From Paenibacillus curdlanolyticus YK9 (GTDB taxonomy: Bacteria > Bacillota > Bacilli > Paenibacillales > Paenibacillaceae): 64,000 bases of DNA. How positions within the stretch are numbered: position 1 is the stretch's first letter; the number at the start of each line of letters is the position of its first letter. Positions 45,792 to 54,772 of this stretch are shown here, in pieces. Location of the stretch: NCBI RefSeq assembly GCF_000179615.1, contig NZ_AEDD01000014.1, positions 1 through 64,000 on the forward strand, given 5' to 3'. The position numbers and the translations under genes were made by a program. Under the pieces are notes generated by a model that did not search any database, was not told the DNA's origin, and saw only the letters and a program-made list of their open reading frames with translations.

Positions 45792-47282
45792 CTACTTTCC
45801 GCGCTTGTCCGCCATAATCGTTAACTCGTTCACGAGCGCATCAAGCTCGGCATATCCGTGCACGATCTGGCCGATCTTGCCGTCCTGATGCTCCATGCTG
45901 GCAGATACCTCTTCGACAGAAGCCATATTCTCTTCCGTCGTCGCTGCAATCTGGACGACCTGTGAAGCCATGCGGCCGTATTCATCCTGCAGCGCGGTGG
46001 AGGAGCTGCTCATTGCATTGGATTGCTGCTTGACGATGTCGGAGTTCTCGCCGACCTTCCTGATGATCTCCTCGACCTCCCGGGAGGCTTCATAGCTGGC
46101 CGAAACGGCGGTTTGGCCAAGATGAATCTGCTGTCCGACGACCTCGATCTGGGAGCGGATGGCGCCGAGAATTTGGGTCACTTCATCCGTTGCGCGACGG
46201 GAGTTGTCTGCCAGCTTGCGGACTTCGCCGGATACAACGGCAAAGCCTTTGCCATGCTCGCCGGCCCGAGCGGCCTCGATGGCTGCATTGAGGGCAAGCA
46301 GGTTCGTCTGCTCGGAGATGTCGTTGATCGTGCTTACAATGTCGCTGACACGTTCGTTATGAGCGGTGAGCTGATCCATCATAACGACGGTCTCGTGGAC
46401 GATGGTATGTACGACGCCCATTTCTTCGGTTAAACGCCCAATCTGGGCTGCGCCATCGGTGGAAAGCGTTGCGGTATCCGTCGACCGCAGCGCAAGCTCC
46501 GATGCGCTATTGACGACGGTTTGAACCGATTGCTCGATATCCTGAATCGATTCGCTGATGAGAAGGACGGTATTCGTCTGCTCCTCGATCGAACGTGTCA
46601 TCTCCGAGAAGGTGGTTGTCACCTCGCGCGAGATTTGTCCCGTAATCTGCACATTTTCCTTCTGCTCGCTGCTGAACTTGTTCAAGAGCATAATCGATTG
46701 CTTCAGCTTATCGACCAGTTGCTCGGCGAGCTCCTTCGCTTCGAGCGCCTCCTGCTGCTCGCGTGTCACTTGACGCTGAAGCCTCGCGCTGAAGTTGGCC
46801 GATACCGCAAGCGCAACTGTCGCGAAGATGAGGTACATGTACACGTACAGGAGCGAGTCGCTAGGGTTGAACAGCTTTGAACGCAGCGTGTCGTCCATGA
46901 AAACGTAGGTGCTGACACCCATTCCTAGCACGCCTGCAAGAATGATCGGTTTGTAGTTCGCGTAGAGCGTGATTACAGCAATGTTCACATAGACAAGAAA
47001 ATACGTGCTGATGACCGGATTAGGGTCGGAGACGATTAGAATGAATGCTAGCGATGTCATGACAATCGGCACGAGATACATGATGTAGGAGACGAGAATG
47101 CGCCGATAGGTCATGAACGTTGTAATGCCGCATGTGACAAGCCCAACGCCGACGAATAGCTCGATTAAATGCCAGCTAAGCCCGGCTGCAAGATCGCCAA
47201 CAAACCCGAGGGCTAGCAAGCCCCACAATATTTTGACGAAAAGTCGATTGCGCTTGTCCAGTACGAGTTGCTCTGTATTCAT
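45792..47282 (-). CDS. methyl-accepting chemotaxis protein without periplasmic sensor
   Basis: This is a 496-residue chemoreceptor. About six hydrophobic segments fill residues 15-175, without a large extracellular ligand domain or an obvious HAMP. A coiled coil and the MCP signalling domain follow, with the conserved hairpin tip [42 protein letters not shown]. It should control CheA kinase and so flagellar motors, sensing a membrane-linked or internal cue. It is transcribed alone toward the 51-bp repeats, with a hairpin after its stop. The acyltransferase-like gene ends 42 bases upstream. Confidence 0.93.
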   Translation of the reverse strand: MNTEQLVLDKRNRLFVKILWGLLALGFVGDLAAGLSWHLIELFVGVGLVTCGITTFMTYRRILVSYIMYLVPIVMTSLAFILIVSDPNPVISTYFLVYVNIAVITLYANYKPIILAGVLGMGVSTYVFMDDTLRSKLFNPSDSLLYVYMYLIFATVALAVSANFSARLQRQVTREQQEALEAKELAEQLVDKLKQSIMLLNKFSSEQKENVQITGQISREVTTTFSEMTRSIEEQTNTVLLISESIQDIEQSVQTVVNSASELALRSTDTATLSTDGAAQIGRLTEEMGVVHTIVHETVVMMDQLTAHNERVSDIVSTINDISEQTNLLALNAAIEAARAGEHGKGFAVVSGEVRKLADNSRRATDEVTQILGAIRSQIEVVGQQIHLGQTAVSASYEASREVEEIIRKVGENSDIVKQQSNAMSSSSTALQDEYGRMASQVVQIAATTEENMASVEEVSASMEHQDGKIGQIVHGYAELDALVNELTIMADKRGK

Positions 47283-47324
47283 ATGTTCTCAACCTCGACT
47301 TCTGCTTAGTCTAGGATTGAACGG

Positions 47325-47891
47325 TTATTTGCCTGCCAAAACATTGCCTGCTTTTGTCGGTAGGGATAGCCAATCGTAGCGATGGGCATTATTGTAAACC
47401 TGCTCCATATCGAATACGATCGGGACGACATAGTCGCCTTTGTAATAGGTTTTGTCTGCAATCTGCTCCATGGGGAGGCGGAAAGAGACGCGGAGTGCTC
47501 GGGCGAATACGGGCTCAAGCAACGTGATGAAGTAGCGAAGTCCGAGCTGCTGCGCGCAATGGACGGCCGTCGAGACGAGCTCGCCCGAGTAACGCAGTCC
47601 GCGAAACGGCTTGAGCAGTGCGAATTTATCCAGTTCAGCGACTCTCCCTTGATTCGATAGAATGGCGGGATGATCGGCGAATGGCGCAATTTCATCGATG
47701 AAGCTGTTGCCTGCCTGGTAGGGTTTAACCTCCGAGGTGCCTACATATTCTCCTTCAGGTGTGATGACGACATAACGGGCTAGCGTATGACGGGCATATT
47801 CCAATTCATATCCTTTTTCTTGCCATACGGAGACCCACACATTGTTAAACATGGCGAGGTCATGCTGGTCTTCTACTTGTCTGTACATCGG
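47325..47891 (-). CDS. GNAT/FeeM-like N-acyltransferase
   Basis: This is a protein of about 188 residues (start uncertain) with the acyl-homoserine-lactone-synthase/GNAT type of fold. RYVVITPEGEYVGTSEVKP is followed by the VAELDKFALLKPFRGLRYSGELVSTAVHCAQQLG segment, which has the form of the acyl-donor binding helix. The substrate is not known. An in-frame ATG at 47924 and a GTG at 47900 are alternatives; 47891 is chosen because AGGAG lies upstream and because homologues often start just before YRQV. It precedes the chemoreceptor gene and could form a two-gene transcript with it. Confidence 0.6.
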   Translation of the reverse strand, partial: PMYRQVEDQHDLAMFNNVWVSVWQEKGYELEYARHTLARYVVITPEGEYVGTSEVKPYQAGNSFIDEIAPFADHPAILSNQGRVAELDKFALLKPFRGLRYSGELVSTAVHCAQQLGLRYFITLLEPVFARALRVSFRLPMEQIADKTYYKGDYVVPIVFDMEQVYNNAHRYDWLSLPTKAGNVLAGK

Positions 47892-48288
47892 ATCATTCAC
47901 TCCTATTCCTATCTTTAGTTTCATTCCCCGGGTATTACAAGATTATGAATGTCCCTCCTTTATGTCCTGTTATTAACATCAATCGTACCAATTATTGGGG
48001 AGAAAGAAGATAGGTCATAAGTCCGATTGTTTGCATGATGCAAGCAGAATCGGTACAGTACGCACCGTATAGACCATAATATCGACATAAATATGTATAT
48101 AGTTTAGATAGATGGGGATATATCTCCTCAGTATGCCGTCATTTTTTAAATTAAACATATAGGAATTATAAGGATTATGGTATCCGCCGAAAGGCTAGGG
48201 GGTCTTTGGGTAGTGTCGTGCGTCTATCGGCGGATATTTGGCAAGGGGTTGTCAGATAACGCTGTCATCTCATGTCGAGATGCGCGGG
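47892..48288. other. AT-rich intergenic region with long inverted repeat
   Basis: This is a 397-base gene-free stretch. It contains the palindrome TTGCATGATGCAA (48031-48043), a very AT-rich section (48090-48180) and a perfect 10-bp inverted repeat TATCCGCCGA/TCGGCGGATA (48181-48190 and 48227-48236) with a 36-base loop that itself starts with a GCC-gaaa-GGC hairpin. No known riboswitch was recognised. Confidence 0.5.
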
Positions 48289-48915
48289 TCATCCCGTGTA
48301 GTGCACATGCTGAAGCAGCAGCTTCCAATAAACATCATTCGCATTCCAAATGTCGGGCTGCTCCGGCAGCGTAACCGCGCAGACATGCTTGTGCGGCCAA
48401 TGGTCTTCGATTAGAGTGGGCACCGGGTTATGGTTGACCAGCAGCACATGAAACTCGCCTTTAACGATCCTTTTGAGCGCTTGCTCCAACTCTAACGCTT
48501 CGTCGGGCATCCCGCCCGTTCGTACGAACAAGATACGGCGGCAGCTCGCCATTTTGTTCAAAAACCGTTCGATTCGCCGATCCATCTTCGTGCGAAATGC
48601 ATCGTAATCCGGCCAATAGCCTGCGCTGTTGCGGCTCAGGGGGAAGTCGTGCACGATGATCATGCCGTTCACAACGTCGCGCAGCAGCAGGAAGTAGCCT
48701 GCGGTGCCGTGATAAACGAGGTTGTGGCGGAGTCCAAAATCGCTGAATCGATTGTTAATCATGCGATTCACATCGGTTAAACGGATGACCTCTACCCAAT
48801 CCAATACGCCGGTATAGGGCCGAATGCCATTGCGCTCAAGCTGGATGGCGGGCAGGCAGTTCAAGCCAAGGCTGAATATCGCGTCGTATTGGCCGGATAT
48901 TTCGTTTAGTTCCAT
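48289..48915 (-). CDS. DUF1796 putative papain-like cysteine peptidase
   Basis: This 208-residue protein begins with YDAIFSLGLNCLPAIQLERNGIRPYTGVLDWVE, the DUF1796 signature in which the cysteine of LNC is the proposed nucleophile. The His in GMIIVHDFP and the Asp/Asn later in the chain (LLVNHNP) are candidate catalytic partners. Members occur beside glycosyltransferase and FkbM genes in Paenibacillus and Bacillus, as here. The start is put at 48915, preceded by GAGG; another ATG at 48936 has no ribosome site. Whether it is a peptidase has not been shown to my knowledge. Confidence 0.82.
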   Translation of the reverse strand: MELNEISGQYDAIFSLGLNCLPAIQLERNGIRPYTGVLDWVEVIRLTDVNRMINNRFSDFGLRHNLVYHGTAGYFLLLRDVVNGMIIVHDFPLSRNSAGYWPDYDAFRTKMDRRIERFLNKMASCRRILFVRTGGMPDEALELEQALKRIVKGEFHVLLVNHNPVPTLIEDHWPHKHVCAVTLPEQPDIWNANDVYWKLLLQHVHYTG

Positions 48916-49056
48916 TCGAAAGTCCTCGCTTTCCATCTAGCAGATACCCTATTCTATGTTCGCGATTGTTCGCCCGTACGGGCTGCCTTGACCAAGCATA
49001 AGATAGAGGGAATAACAAACGGAAGATGGATGGATGATAGGAGGATTTCATAGACG

Positions 49057-49440
49057 ATGATGGAAGAGGCGGCATTCAAGCTGGACAAAAGCCAGATCGT
49101 CCCTTTCTTGCTCACGGATTGGGAGGTGCCGGTCGCGACGCTTACGCTGAAGACGCATCGGCGGAATACGCGTATCCGCCTTACCTTTGAAATCGGATGG
49201 AGCAAGCCGGCGACGGCCGATTTAGGAGAGTTCGAGGTTATTATTCGAGAAGGGTCGTCTACCGGCGCAGAGGTGTTTCGAGGCTCGGAGATGTGCCATT
49301 GGAATGCGCTCATGCAGATGGACTGCGAGCTTATCGCGCCATTCAGCGGGGAGCATTCTTATTGGATGAACGTGATGTCTGACGGGAGACGCGCCATTTT
49401 GAACGGACCGATCGCGTTTCATGCTGTTGCCGTAACCTAG
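49057..49440 (+). CDS. hypothetical beta-rich protein
   Basis: This 127-residue protein is unassigned and lacks a signal peptide. It is beta-strand rich (VPVATLTLKTHRRNTRIRLTFEIGW, LGEFEVIIREGSS) with a Trp- and Met-rich end (EHSYWMNVMSDGRRAILNGPIAFHAVAVT). The pattern resembles the small jelly-roll exosporium or collar-like proteins of spore-formers, but this is a guess. AGGAGG lies 12 bases ahead of the ATG, and a second in-frame ATG follows immediately. It precedes the FkbM methyltransferase gene by 32 bases, so the two may be cotranscribed. Confidence 0.6.
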   Translation: MMEEAAFKLDKSQIVPFLLTDWEVPVATLTLKTHRRNTRIRLTFEIGWSKPATADLGEFEVIIREGSSTGAEVFRGSEMCHWNALMQMDCELIAPFSGEHSYWMNVMSDGRRAILNGPIAFHAVAVT

Positions 49441-49472
49441 CTATAAATTCAACTGGATGAAGGAGGGCCTCC

Positions 49473-50261
49473 ATGCAGCCTATGCAAACGAAAACGACGA
49501 TTCTTCGGCTGCCGAATTATCCGCATCCCTATGCGATCAGCTCGAACGCGGCGGATATGATTCTGGCGGGCATCGAGAAAAGCAGCGGTTATTATGAGCC
49601 TCATATTATGAATGTGCTTCGCCATATCGTGAAGCCAGATAGCATTTGCCTGGATATAGGCGCTAATATTGGGGCGATTTCGCTTGGCATGAGCACCTAT
49701 GCGCCGCAGGGGCGGGTATATGCATTTGAGCCTTCAGCGGTGAATTTTAATTATTTGTCTTATAACGTGCAGCAGAATGGGATTCGCACGGTGGAGCCGG
49801 TGCAGCTTGGCGTTTATGATCGCAATACGAAGCTGAAGTTTTCTTATATTGATTTTGGCGGCGGTTGGTCGCATATTACGACGGAGCATGCGGAGCGCGG
49901 CATTCAAGAGACGGTGCAATGCGTTCGTATCGATGATTGGGTCAAGGAACGGAAGCTTTCGCGACTGGATCTGATTAAGCTGGATGTGGAAGGCGCTGAA
50001 GTGCCAGCCCTGCATGGCATGGCCGGAACGATCGGGAAGTTTAAGCCCGATCTGATTGTGGAATTCAATCCTGGCGCCCAGCAAGTTATTTTTCAAGAAA
50101 ACCCGAAAATTCTCTATGATACGCTGCGCGGATTGTATCCTAATTTGTATATTATTGACTTTAATTACACCGTTCCTCGTTTAGTTTCCTTCGAGCAGCT
50201 TATGAGCTTATTCCATAGCGGGCGTGAAGTCGTCGATATTTATTGTACCTTCAAGGGCTGA
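49473..50261 (+). CDS. FkbM-family methyltransferase
   Basis: This is a 262-residue SAM-dependent methyltransferase. SICLDIGANIGAISLGM (residues 56-72) is the SAM-binding glycine loop. VYAFEPSAVNFNYLSYNVQQNG contains the acidic residue that binds the ribose, and LIKLDVEGAEVPALHG is the FkbM-specific motif. Family members O-methylate sugars or sugar-linked antibiotics. GAAGGAGGG precedes the ATG. With the adjacent glycosyltransferases, a role in decorating a surface glycan is likely. Confidence 0.9.
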   Translation: MQPMQTKTTILRLPNYPHPYAISSNAADMILAGIEKSSGYYEPHIMNVLRHIVKPDSICLDIGANIGAISLGMSTYAPQGRVYAFEPSAVNFNYLSYNVQQNGIRTVEPVQLGVYDRNTKLKFSYIDFGGGWSHITTEHAERGIQETVQCVRIDDWVKERKLSRLDLIKLDVEGAEVPALHGMAGTIGKFKPDLIVEFNPGAQQVIFQENPKILYDTLRGLYPNLYIIDFNYTVPRLVSFEQLMSLFHSGREVVDIYCTFKG

Positions 50262-50426
50262 ATCGGTTGAGAAAGATGAGAAAGCATCTGAGAATGCTCT
50301 AATCTTTTCCAAAAACTGATCTGTGAACGTAAGGGTCCCCACGTGTTACGATGTTGGCGTCGAAGAGAACGGATGCCATGGGCTTCCATTCGAACGGCGA
50401 ATAAACCGAACACGGGGAGGACTCAC

Positions 50427-51152
50427 ATGAAAAACATGCTATTGATTCGCAAAACGGCAGCAGTTGCCCTTATCGCAGGAATGACATTCGCAGGAATTGG
50501 AGCAGCAGCCCAATCGGCTTCGGCGGCGACGCCAGTGACGACTTCATATAAAACGATCACAATCAGCAATCCGAGCCAGCTGCAGCAGATTGCCGCGCAA
50601 TTCGGCATTACGCTCGATTGGAATCAGATCTGGTACGGAGGAGGCAGCGTCCCGACGACGAAGCCGAGCACGGGAGCAGGCACAACGACGAAACCAAGCA
50701 CGGGAACAGGCACAACGACGAAACCGAGCACGGGAACAGGCACAACGACGAAACCGAGTACGGGAGCAGGCACAACGACCAATGCGAGCGCATTTGCGCA
50801 GCAGGTTGTAACGTTGGTTAATCAGGAGCGGGCTAAGGTCGGCTTGGCTGCTTTATCGACGGATTCTTTGTTGACGACGGTCGCGACGGATAAAGCGAAG
50901 GATATGTACAATAACAACTACTTCAGCCACACGTCGCCAACGTACGGCTCTCCATTCGATATGATGCGTGCCTACGGCGTAAGCTATTCGTATGCAGGCG
51001 AGAATATCGCGAAGGGGCAGCGTACGCCGCAGGAGGTTATGACGGCCTGGATGAACAGCGCGGGCCATAAAGCGAATATTCTAAGCCAAAATTTCAAAAA
51101 AATCGGCGTTGCCTATTACAACGGCGAATGGGTGCAAGAATTTACAGGCTAA
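50427..51152 (+). CDS. CAP-domain (SCP/YkwD-like) secreted protein
   Basis: This exported protein of 241 residues has a signal peptide (KNMLLIRKTAAVALIAGMTFAG, cleavage near ASA), a short conserved stretch (ITISNPSQLQQIAAQFGITLDWNQI), a repetitive TTKPSTG(T/A)G linker of four units and a C-terminal CAP domain. That domain has LVNQERAKVGLAALSTDSLL, the histidine in FSHTSPTYGSPFDMM, GENIAKGQRTPQEVMTAWMNSAGHKANIL and a final AYYNGEWVQEF. Bacillus relatives (YkwD and similar) act on or bind the cell wall. The start at 50427 follows GGGGAGG. A long terminator follows. Confidence 0.9.
   Translation: MKNMLLIRKTAAVALIAGMTFAGIGAAAQSASAATPVTTSYKTITISNPSQLQQIAAQFGITLDWNQIWYGGGSVPTTKPSTGAGTTTKPSTGTGTTTKPSTGTGTTTKPSTGAGTTTNASAFAQQVVTLVNQERAKVGLAALSTDSLLTTVATDKAKDMYNNNYFSHTSPTYGSPFDMMRAYGVSYSYAGENIAKGQRTPQEVMTAWMNSAGHKANILSQNFKKIGVAYYNGEWVQEFTG
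50655..50780 (+). repeat. 30-bp coding tandem repeat (TTKPSTGxG linker)
   Basis: Four copies of a 30-base unit (ACGACGAAACCGAGCACGGG and so on) start at 50655, 50685, 50715 and 50745, plus six bases of a fifth. They encode the Thr/Pro/Gly linker of the CAP-domain protein. High similarity between units suggests recent expansion and variable length between strains. Confidence 0.9.
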
Positions 51153-51166
51153 CGTTAGCCAAGCCA

Positions 51167-51224
51167 AAAGAGTTAACCTTCAGCAAGCGCGATGCGCTGT
51201 ATGCTGAAGGTTAACTCTTTTTTT
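51167..51224. terminator. bidirectional terminator between CAP gene and glycosyltransferase operon
   Basis: AAAGAGTTAACCTTCAGCA pairs perfectly with TGCTGAAGGTTAACTCTTT, with A residues before and seven T residues after. It overlaps the stop codon of the minus-strand glycosyltransferase. Confidence 0.95.
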
Positions 51225-52545
51225 AGGATAACAAGCCTAACGTTTGCAGACGCTGCTTCATCGCTTGGCCAGTGCTAAGCGGATGGAAGCGGGCATGCAA
51301 GGAATGGGCGGCCATTGTGCCAAGCCGCTCGCATGCGGCACGGTCGCTTGCAAGCCTGCGCATATGACCGGCTGCATGTTCGATGTCAGGCTCTGCCCAG
51401 TAATTTCCGGCTTCATAGGGGCCGATCGTTTGTGTAATCGGGGTGAGCGTGTAGCGGACCGGACAGCCGGTATTGGGCTGGACCAGCTCCGTGCTGCCGG
51501 ACCAATCCGTAGAGATGGCGGGCTTCCCGCGCGCCATCGCTTCTGCAATGCCGAGTCCAAAGCCTTCTGCCCGATGCAGCGATACATAAGCGTTGCAAGC
51601 CGCTAGCAAGCCGCCTGTTTCCTTGCGGGTCATCCCGGCTTCTATATAATAGACGTTGCTGCTGCCGACCATCCGCTGCTTCAGCCGTTCGAGCTCAAGG
51701 CTGCTGTTATGCGCGTTGTTTACCTTGATAACCAGCCCGACGGAAGGATCGTGGCGGCCGAACGCTTGCAGGAACGCCTCCAGCGCGCCAATCGGGTTTT
51801 TGCGTTCAATGAAGCTGTACGTATCGAACATGGTGACGAAGAGGAAAGGCTCTTGCGGCAGTCCGTAATAGAAGCGCCCCGGACGGAAGCCGTCGTCGGG
51901 CATGCAGCCATAAGGCATCGTGATGACCGGTAGAGGGCTTTTGGCAGCGATGGCTTCTCGAACGAAGGCGGAGGGCGTCCAAATTTCTTGAAAGTAAGGC
52001 CAATAATTCGCCCATTCGTCTGGAATGGAATGGAGCTCCCAATGCCAATAGCCGACCGTATATTTACGCTCGACTAGGCGATGGCCGTACCTCGCGAATA
52101 CATGAGGAAGCATATCGGGATTAAATTGCAGGATGGAGCATCGGTGCAGCGGCTCTGTTTGTTCAAGCGATACGGTGGAGAGATCGGTTGTACGATTCAA
52201 GGAGAGCGCATCGCAGGAAACGATCGAAGTAGGGACGTTGGCTGCAAGCAGTGAAGCGGCTTGCAGCCGGCACGCTTCTCCGACGCCGGATTCGGCACGG
52301 CTGAACCCGATAAGCTGAACGCCGGGCGCCCCTTCATAAAGGGGAGCCTGCGGCTCTGCCGTCTGCTGAAGAGCCGGAGCAGGCTTCCGCTGCAAACGCG
52401 CCTGCCGACGCAGGCGCTGGCTGCGCCTGAAGCCCGCATGGCGCCCAACGCGTCTGGCAGGAGCGCCGGCGCGAGAACGTTTTGCCCGACCCTTCGTTTT
52501 CCTTGAGGAAGCTAGCGGCTGCTGCTTTCGGCGCTGCGCCCTCAT
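51223..52545 (-). CDS. glycosyltransferase (GT4 type) with basic N-terminal tail
   Basis: This is a 440-residue cytoplasmic glycosyltransferase. After an Arg/Lys-rich tail of about 60 residues (RKTKGRAKRSRAGAPARR) comes a GT-B enzyme: VQLIGFSRAESGVGEACRL is the GT4-like N-domain opening, and the C-domain has SLHRAEGFGLGIAEAMARGKPAISTDWSGSTELV, the E-x7-E donor-binding motif. The ATG overlaps the previous stop (ATGA), so translation is coupled; an in-frame start at 52590 is less likely. Last gene of the mannose-1-phosphate guanylyltransferase operon. It probably builds a surface or spore glycan. Confidence 0.87.
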   Translation of the reverse strand: MRAQRRKQQPLASSRKTKGRAKRSRAGAPARRVGRHAGFRRSQRLRRQARLQRKPAPALQQTAEPQAPLYEGAPGVQLIGFSRAESGVGEACRLQAASLLAANVPTSIVSCDALSLNRTTDLSTVSLEQTEPLHRCSILQFNPDMLPHVFARYGHRLVERKYTVGYWHWELHSIPDEWANYWPYFQEIWTPSAFVREAIAAKSPLPVITMPYGCMPDDGFRPGRFYYGLPQEPFLFVTMFDTYSFIERKNPIGALEAFLQAFGRHDPSVGLVIKVNNAHNSSLELERLKQRMVGSSNVYYIEAGMTRKETGGLLAACNAYVSLHRAEGFGLGIAEAMARGKPAISTDWSGSTELVQPNTGCPVRYTLTPITQTIGPYEAGNYWAEPDIEHAAGHMRRLASDRAACERLGTMAAHSLHARFHPLSTGQAMKQRLQTLGLLS

Positions 52546-54728
52546 AGTCCCGCGAGGCGGCCTTTCATCCGAGCTGCCGAATGGTCCCACGTAAACCGTG
52601 ACTGCATATCGAACGCCGCGCGCCGTCCCCTCTCTGCAGCTTCTTCGCGATGAGCAACGACATGCTGCATCAAATGGGCGAGATGCTCGGCGTCCGGCTG
52701 CGCCCAGTTGAAGCCGTGGTAGTAGACGCAGCGCGCTTCGGCGGGAATGAGCCTCTCGACACGGAGCGGATAAGCGTTCGATTCATTCATAAACTCGGTC
52801 TGCGCGCTCCAGTTGGTCGCAATGACAGGCAGGCCGCATGCCATAGCTTCCATAATCGGCATCCCCCAGCCTTCTCCGCGCGTAGGCAGAACGAAGCAAT
52901 CGGCTGAACGGTATAAGCTGCCCATCCAAGCGGAAGGAATTTTATCGTTATGAAGGACGAGAATGCGATCAGCGGCCGCCCCCAGCTTCAGCTTGCGGAT
53001 CTCAGTCGGAACATCGAAGCTGGGATCGTTGTTAATGATTTTGCATACGAGCAATACGTCGTCTCGGTGGGCGAATTGCTGGGAGAACGTCTCCAGCAGC
53101 AGCTCAGGCGCTTTGCGCTCCCCCCATTCGAAGACGGAGAGGAAAGTGAATTTATCCGAGAACCGTTTGCTTCGAATGCCGGGATGAAAATAATCGGTGT
53201 CAACGCCCAGCGGCATCACATGGATCGGGACGGTAACGCCGCTGTTGCGAAACGTCTGCGCATTGAAGTGCGAGGGAACCCATACTTCATTCATGCTATT
53301 GCTTTGGGCGACCCAATCATGCGGCAGGCCGTCGACCTCAAGCATCGTATATCCGATTTTGTAGCGGCCTCTGTTTTTATAGAAAACGTCGCCTTGCCCG
53401 TAGACGATCTCGACAGCCTCAGGCGATTGCGACCGCTGCTTGAACAGGTTGATCCGCATGTCGGGACCGGTGTCCGGCTCTTCGAACGGCATAGGCGTGC
53501 CAAGGCCATATACATATTCATAGTTAACCTTCAGATGCTGCCGCTCCAGGCCAAGCATTAAGTTTTTGGATGTCTCCGTGTAGCCGTACAAAGGCAGATG
53601 CACAACGGAACGCCAGTTAAGCGGCCGTTCGTATCTCATTTGCAGCAGGGTTTGCCATTTGCCTCGGAAAACCTCACGCGACTTATTGTACATGTCCCAG
53701 AAATCCACGCCGTTCACGTGTGTGGAGGTATTGTGGTAATGATGGAGGGTGACGCGGCCGTCATTGATAACGCGGTAGCCGGCCATAATCGCCTTCAGGC
53801 AGTAGTCCGTATCCTCGAAATAGGAGAAGTAGTCTTGATCGAGGAAGCCGATGCGCTGGATTAATTCTCTCTTCAAATAGGCGCAGGCGAACACGATGCC
53901 CTGAACATCGCGCACGCCGTTATATTGGCGCACGTCAGGCTCTTCTCCGCCGATCTGCTGCCCGCTTAGATTATCCGGCAAAATGTACGTGCCTGCATGG
54001 TGCAGCGAGCCATCCGGCCCGCGCAGCCGTGCGCCGACAATGCCGATATCGCGCGAACGATAGGCGGTTTCCTGCAGCTTGGACAGCCAGTCGCCCTGCT
54101 CGGTTAGAATATCGTTGTTGAGCAGCACGATATCGCTGTCGGGGCGCGCATAAGGCAGCGCGGCGTGGTTGCCCGCGACAAAACCGATGTTCGTCGGGTT
54201 AAAAATAGGGCGAATCCACGGGATCGAGCGCAAATACTCAACGGTGCCGTCGGTGCTGCCATTATCGAATACGATGACATCCACCAAGCCGGGCTCGAGC
54301 GTCGGTGCCAGATGCTCGAAGCATTTGCGCGTGTAATCAAGGCCGTTCCACGTCAAAATAATGATCGTCACGGGGCGGCTGAGCGGCTGCTTGTCGATAA
54401 TGGGAGGATCAACCTCGGTATGGCCGGGATTGAAGGTTCCGTAATGCGGGTCGCTCTCATAACGGTCCCAGTGGTGGACATGGACAGGGGGCGCTGGTTT
54501 TTGCCGCTTCGCAGCCCGGCGTTTTCTGGCCAGCCATGCGGCTCTTTTTTTGGACAGCTTTTTCGAGGCCAGCCGTCTCCGCTTGCCCGTAACGCTCGTG
54601 CGCGATTTTTTTAGTCGCCGTTTGGTTGACGTGAACCTTTTTGGGGTGCCCGAGTTGCCGCGCCGACGGCTTGCGCTTCGTTGCGCTCGGCTCGGTTTGC
54701 TCCGGCTTAGTGCCGTGCTGCTGGTCAT
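52542..54728 (-). CDS. bifunctional glycosyltransferase (GT2 plus GT4) with basic tail
   Basis: This 728-residue enzyme has two domains. Residues 1-80 are a Ser/Thr/Arg/Lys-rich tail without a signal peptide. About 118-340 is a GT2 domain (VTIIILTWNGLDYTRKCFEHL, VFDNGSTDGTVEYL, LLNNDILT with the DxD-like acidic pair, SYFEDTDYC). About 430-728 is a GT4 domain with LPTRGEGWGMPIMEAMACGLPVIATNWSAQTEFM. Such double enzymes usually make a rhamnose- or mannose-containing polymer by successive additions. AAGGAGG lies 12 bases before the ATG. It overlaps the second glycosyltransferase gene by four bases. Confidence 0.88.
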   Translation of the reverse strand: MTSSTALSRSKPSRAQRSASRRRGNSGTPKRFTSTKRRLKKSRTSVTGKRRRLASKKLSKKRAAWLARKRRAAKRQKPAPPVHVHHWDRYESDPHYGTFNPGHTEVDPPIIDKQPLSRPVTIIILTWNGLDYTRKCFEHLAPTLEPGLVDVIVFDNGSTDGTVEYLRSIPWIRPIFNPTNIGFVAGNHAALPYARPDSDIVLLNNDILTEQGDWLSKLQETAYRSRDIGIVGARLRGPDGSLHHAGTYILPDNLSGQQIGGEEPDVRQYNGVRDVQGIVFACAYLKRELIQRIGFLDQDYFSYFEDTDYCLKAIMAGYRVINDGRVTLHHYHNTSTHVNGVDFWDMYNKSREVFRGKWQTLLQMRYERPLNWRSVVHLPLYGYTETSKNLMLGLERQHLKVNYEYVYGLGTPMPFEEPDTGPDMRINLFKQRSQSPEAVEIVYGQGDVFYKNRGRYKIGYTMLEVDGLPHDWVAQSNSMNEVWVPSHFNAQTFRNSGVTVPIHVMPLGVDTDYFHPGIRSKRFSDKFTFLSVFEWGERKAPELLLETFSQQFAHRDDVLLVCKIINNDPSFDVPTEIRKLKLGAAADRILVLHNDKIPSAWMGSLYRSADCFVLPTRGEGWGMPIMEAMACGLPVIATNWSAQTEFMNESNAYPLRVERLIPAEARCVYYHGFNWAQPDAEHLAHLMQHVVAHREEAAERGRRAAFDMQSRFTWDHSAARMKGRLAGL

Positions 54729-54772
54729 AGTCGTCTCATGCCTCCTTAGCGGACGCTCCTAAACGGGAGAGG

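Noticed and set aside
45082-45800. Repetitive coding region (17-residue repeats)
   Set aside because: One frame is open through the array, but there is no start codon with a ribosome site, a stop lies just upstream at 45079, and the open frame follows from the period being a multiple of three.
50262-50426. Second c-di-AMP or c-di-GMP riboswitch before the CAP-domain gene
   Set aside because: No conserved CCGAAUCCG/CUAACCUCG or GEMM core was found; only weak hairpins such as CGTAA/TTACG.
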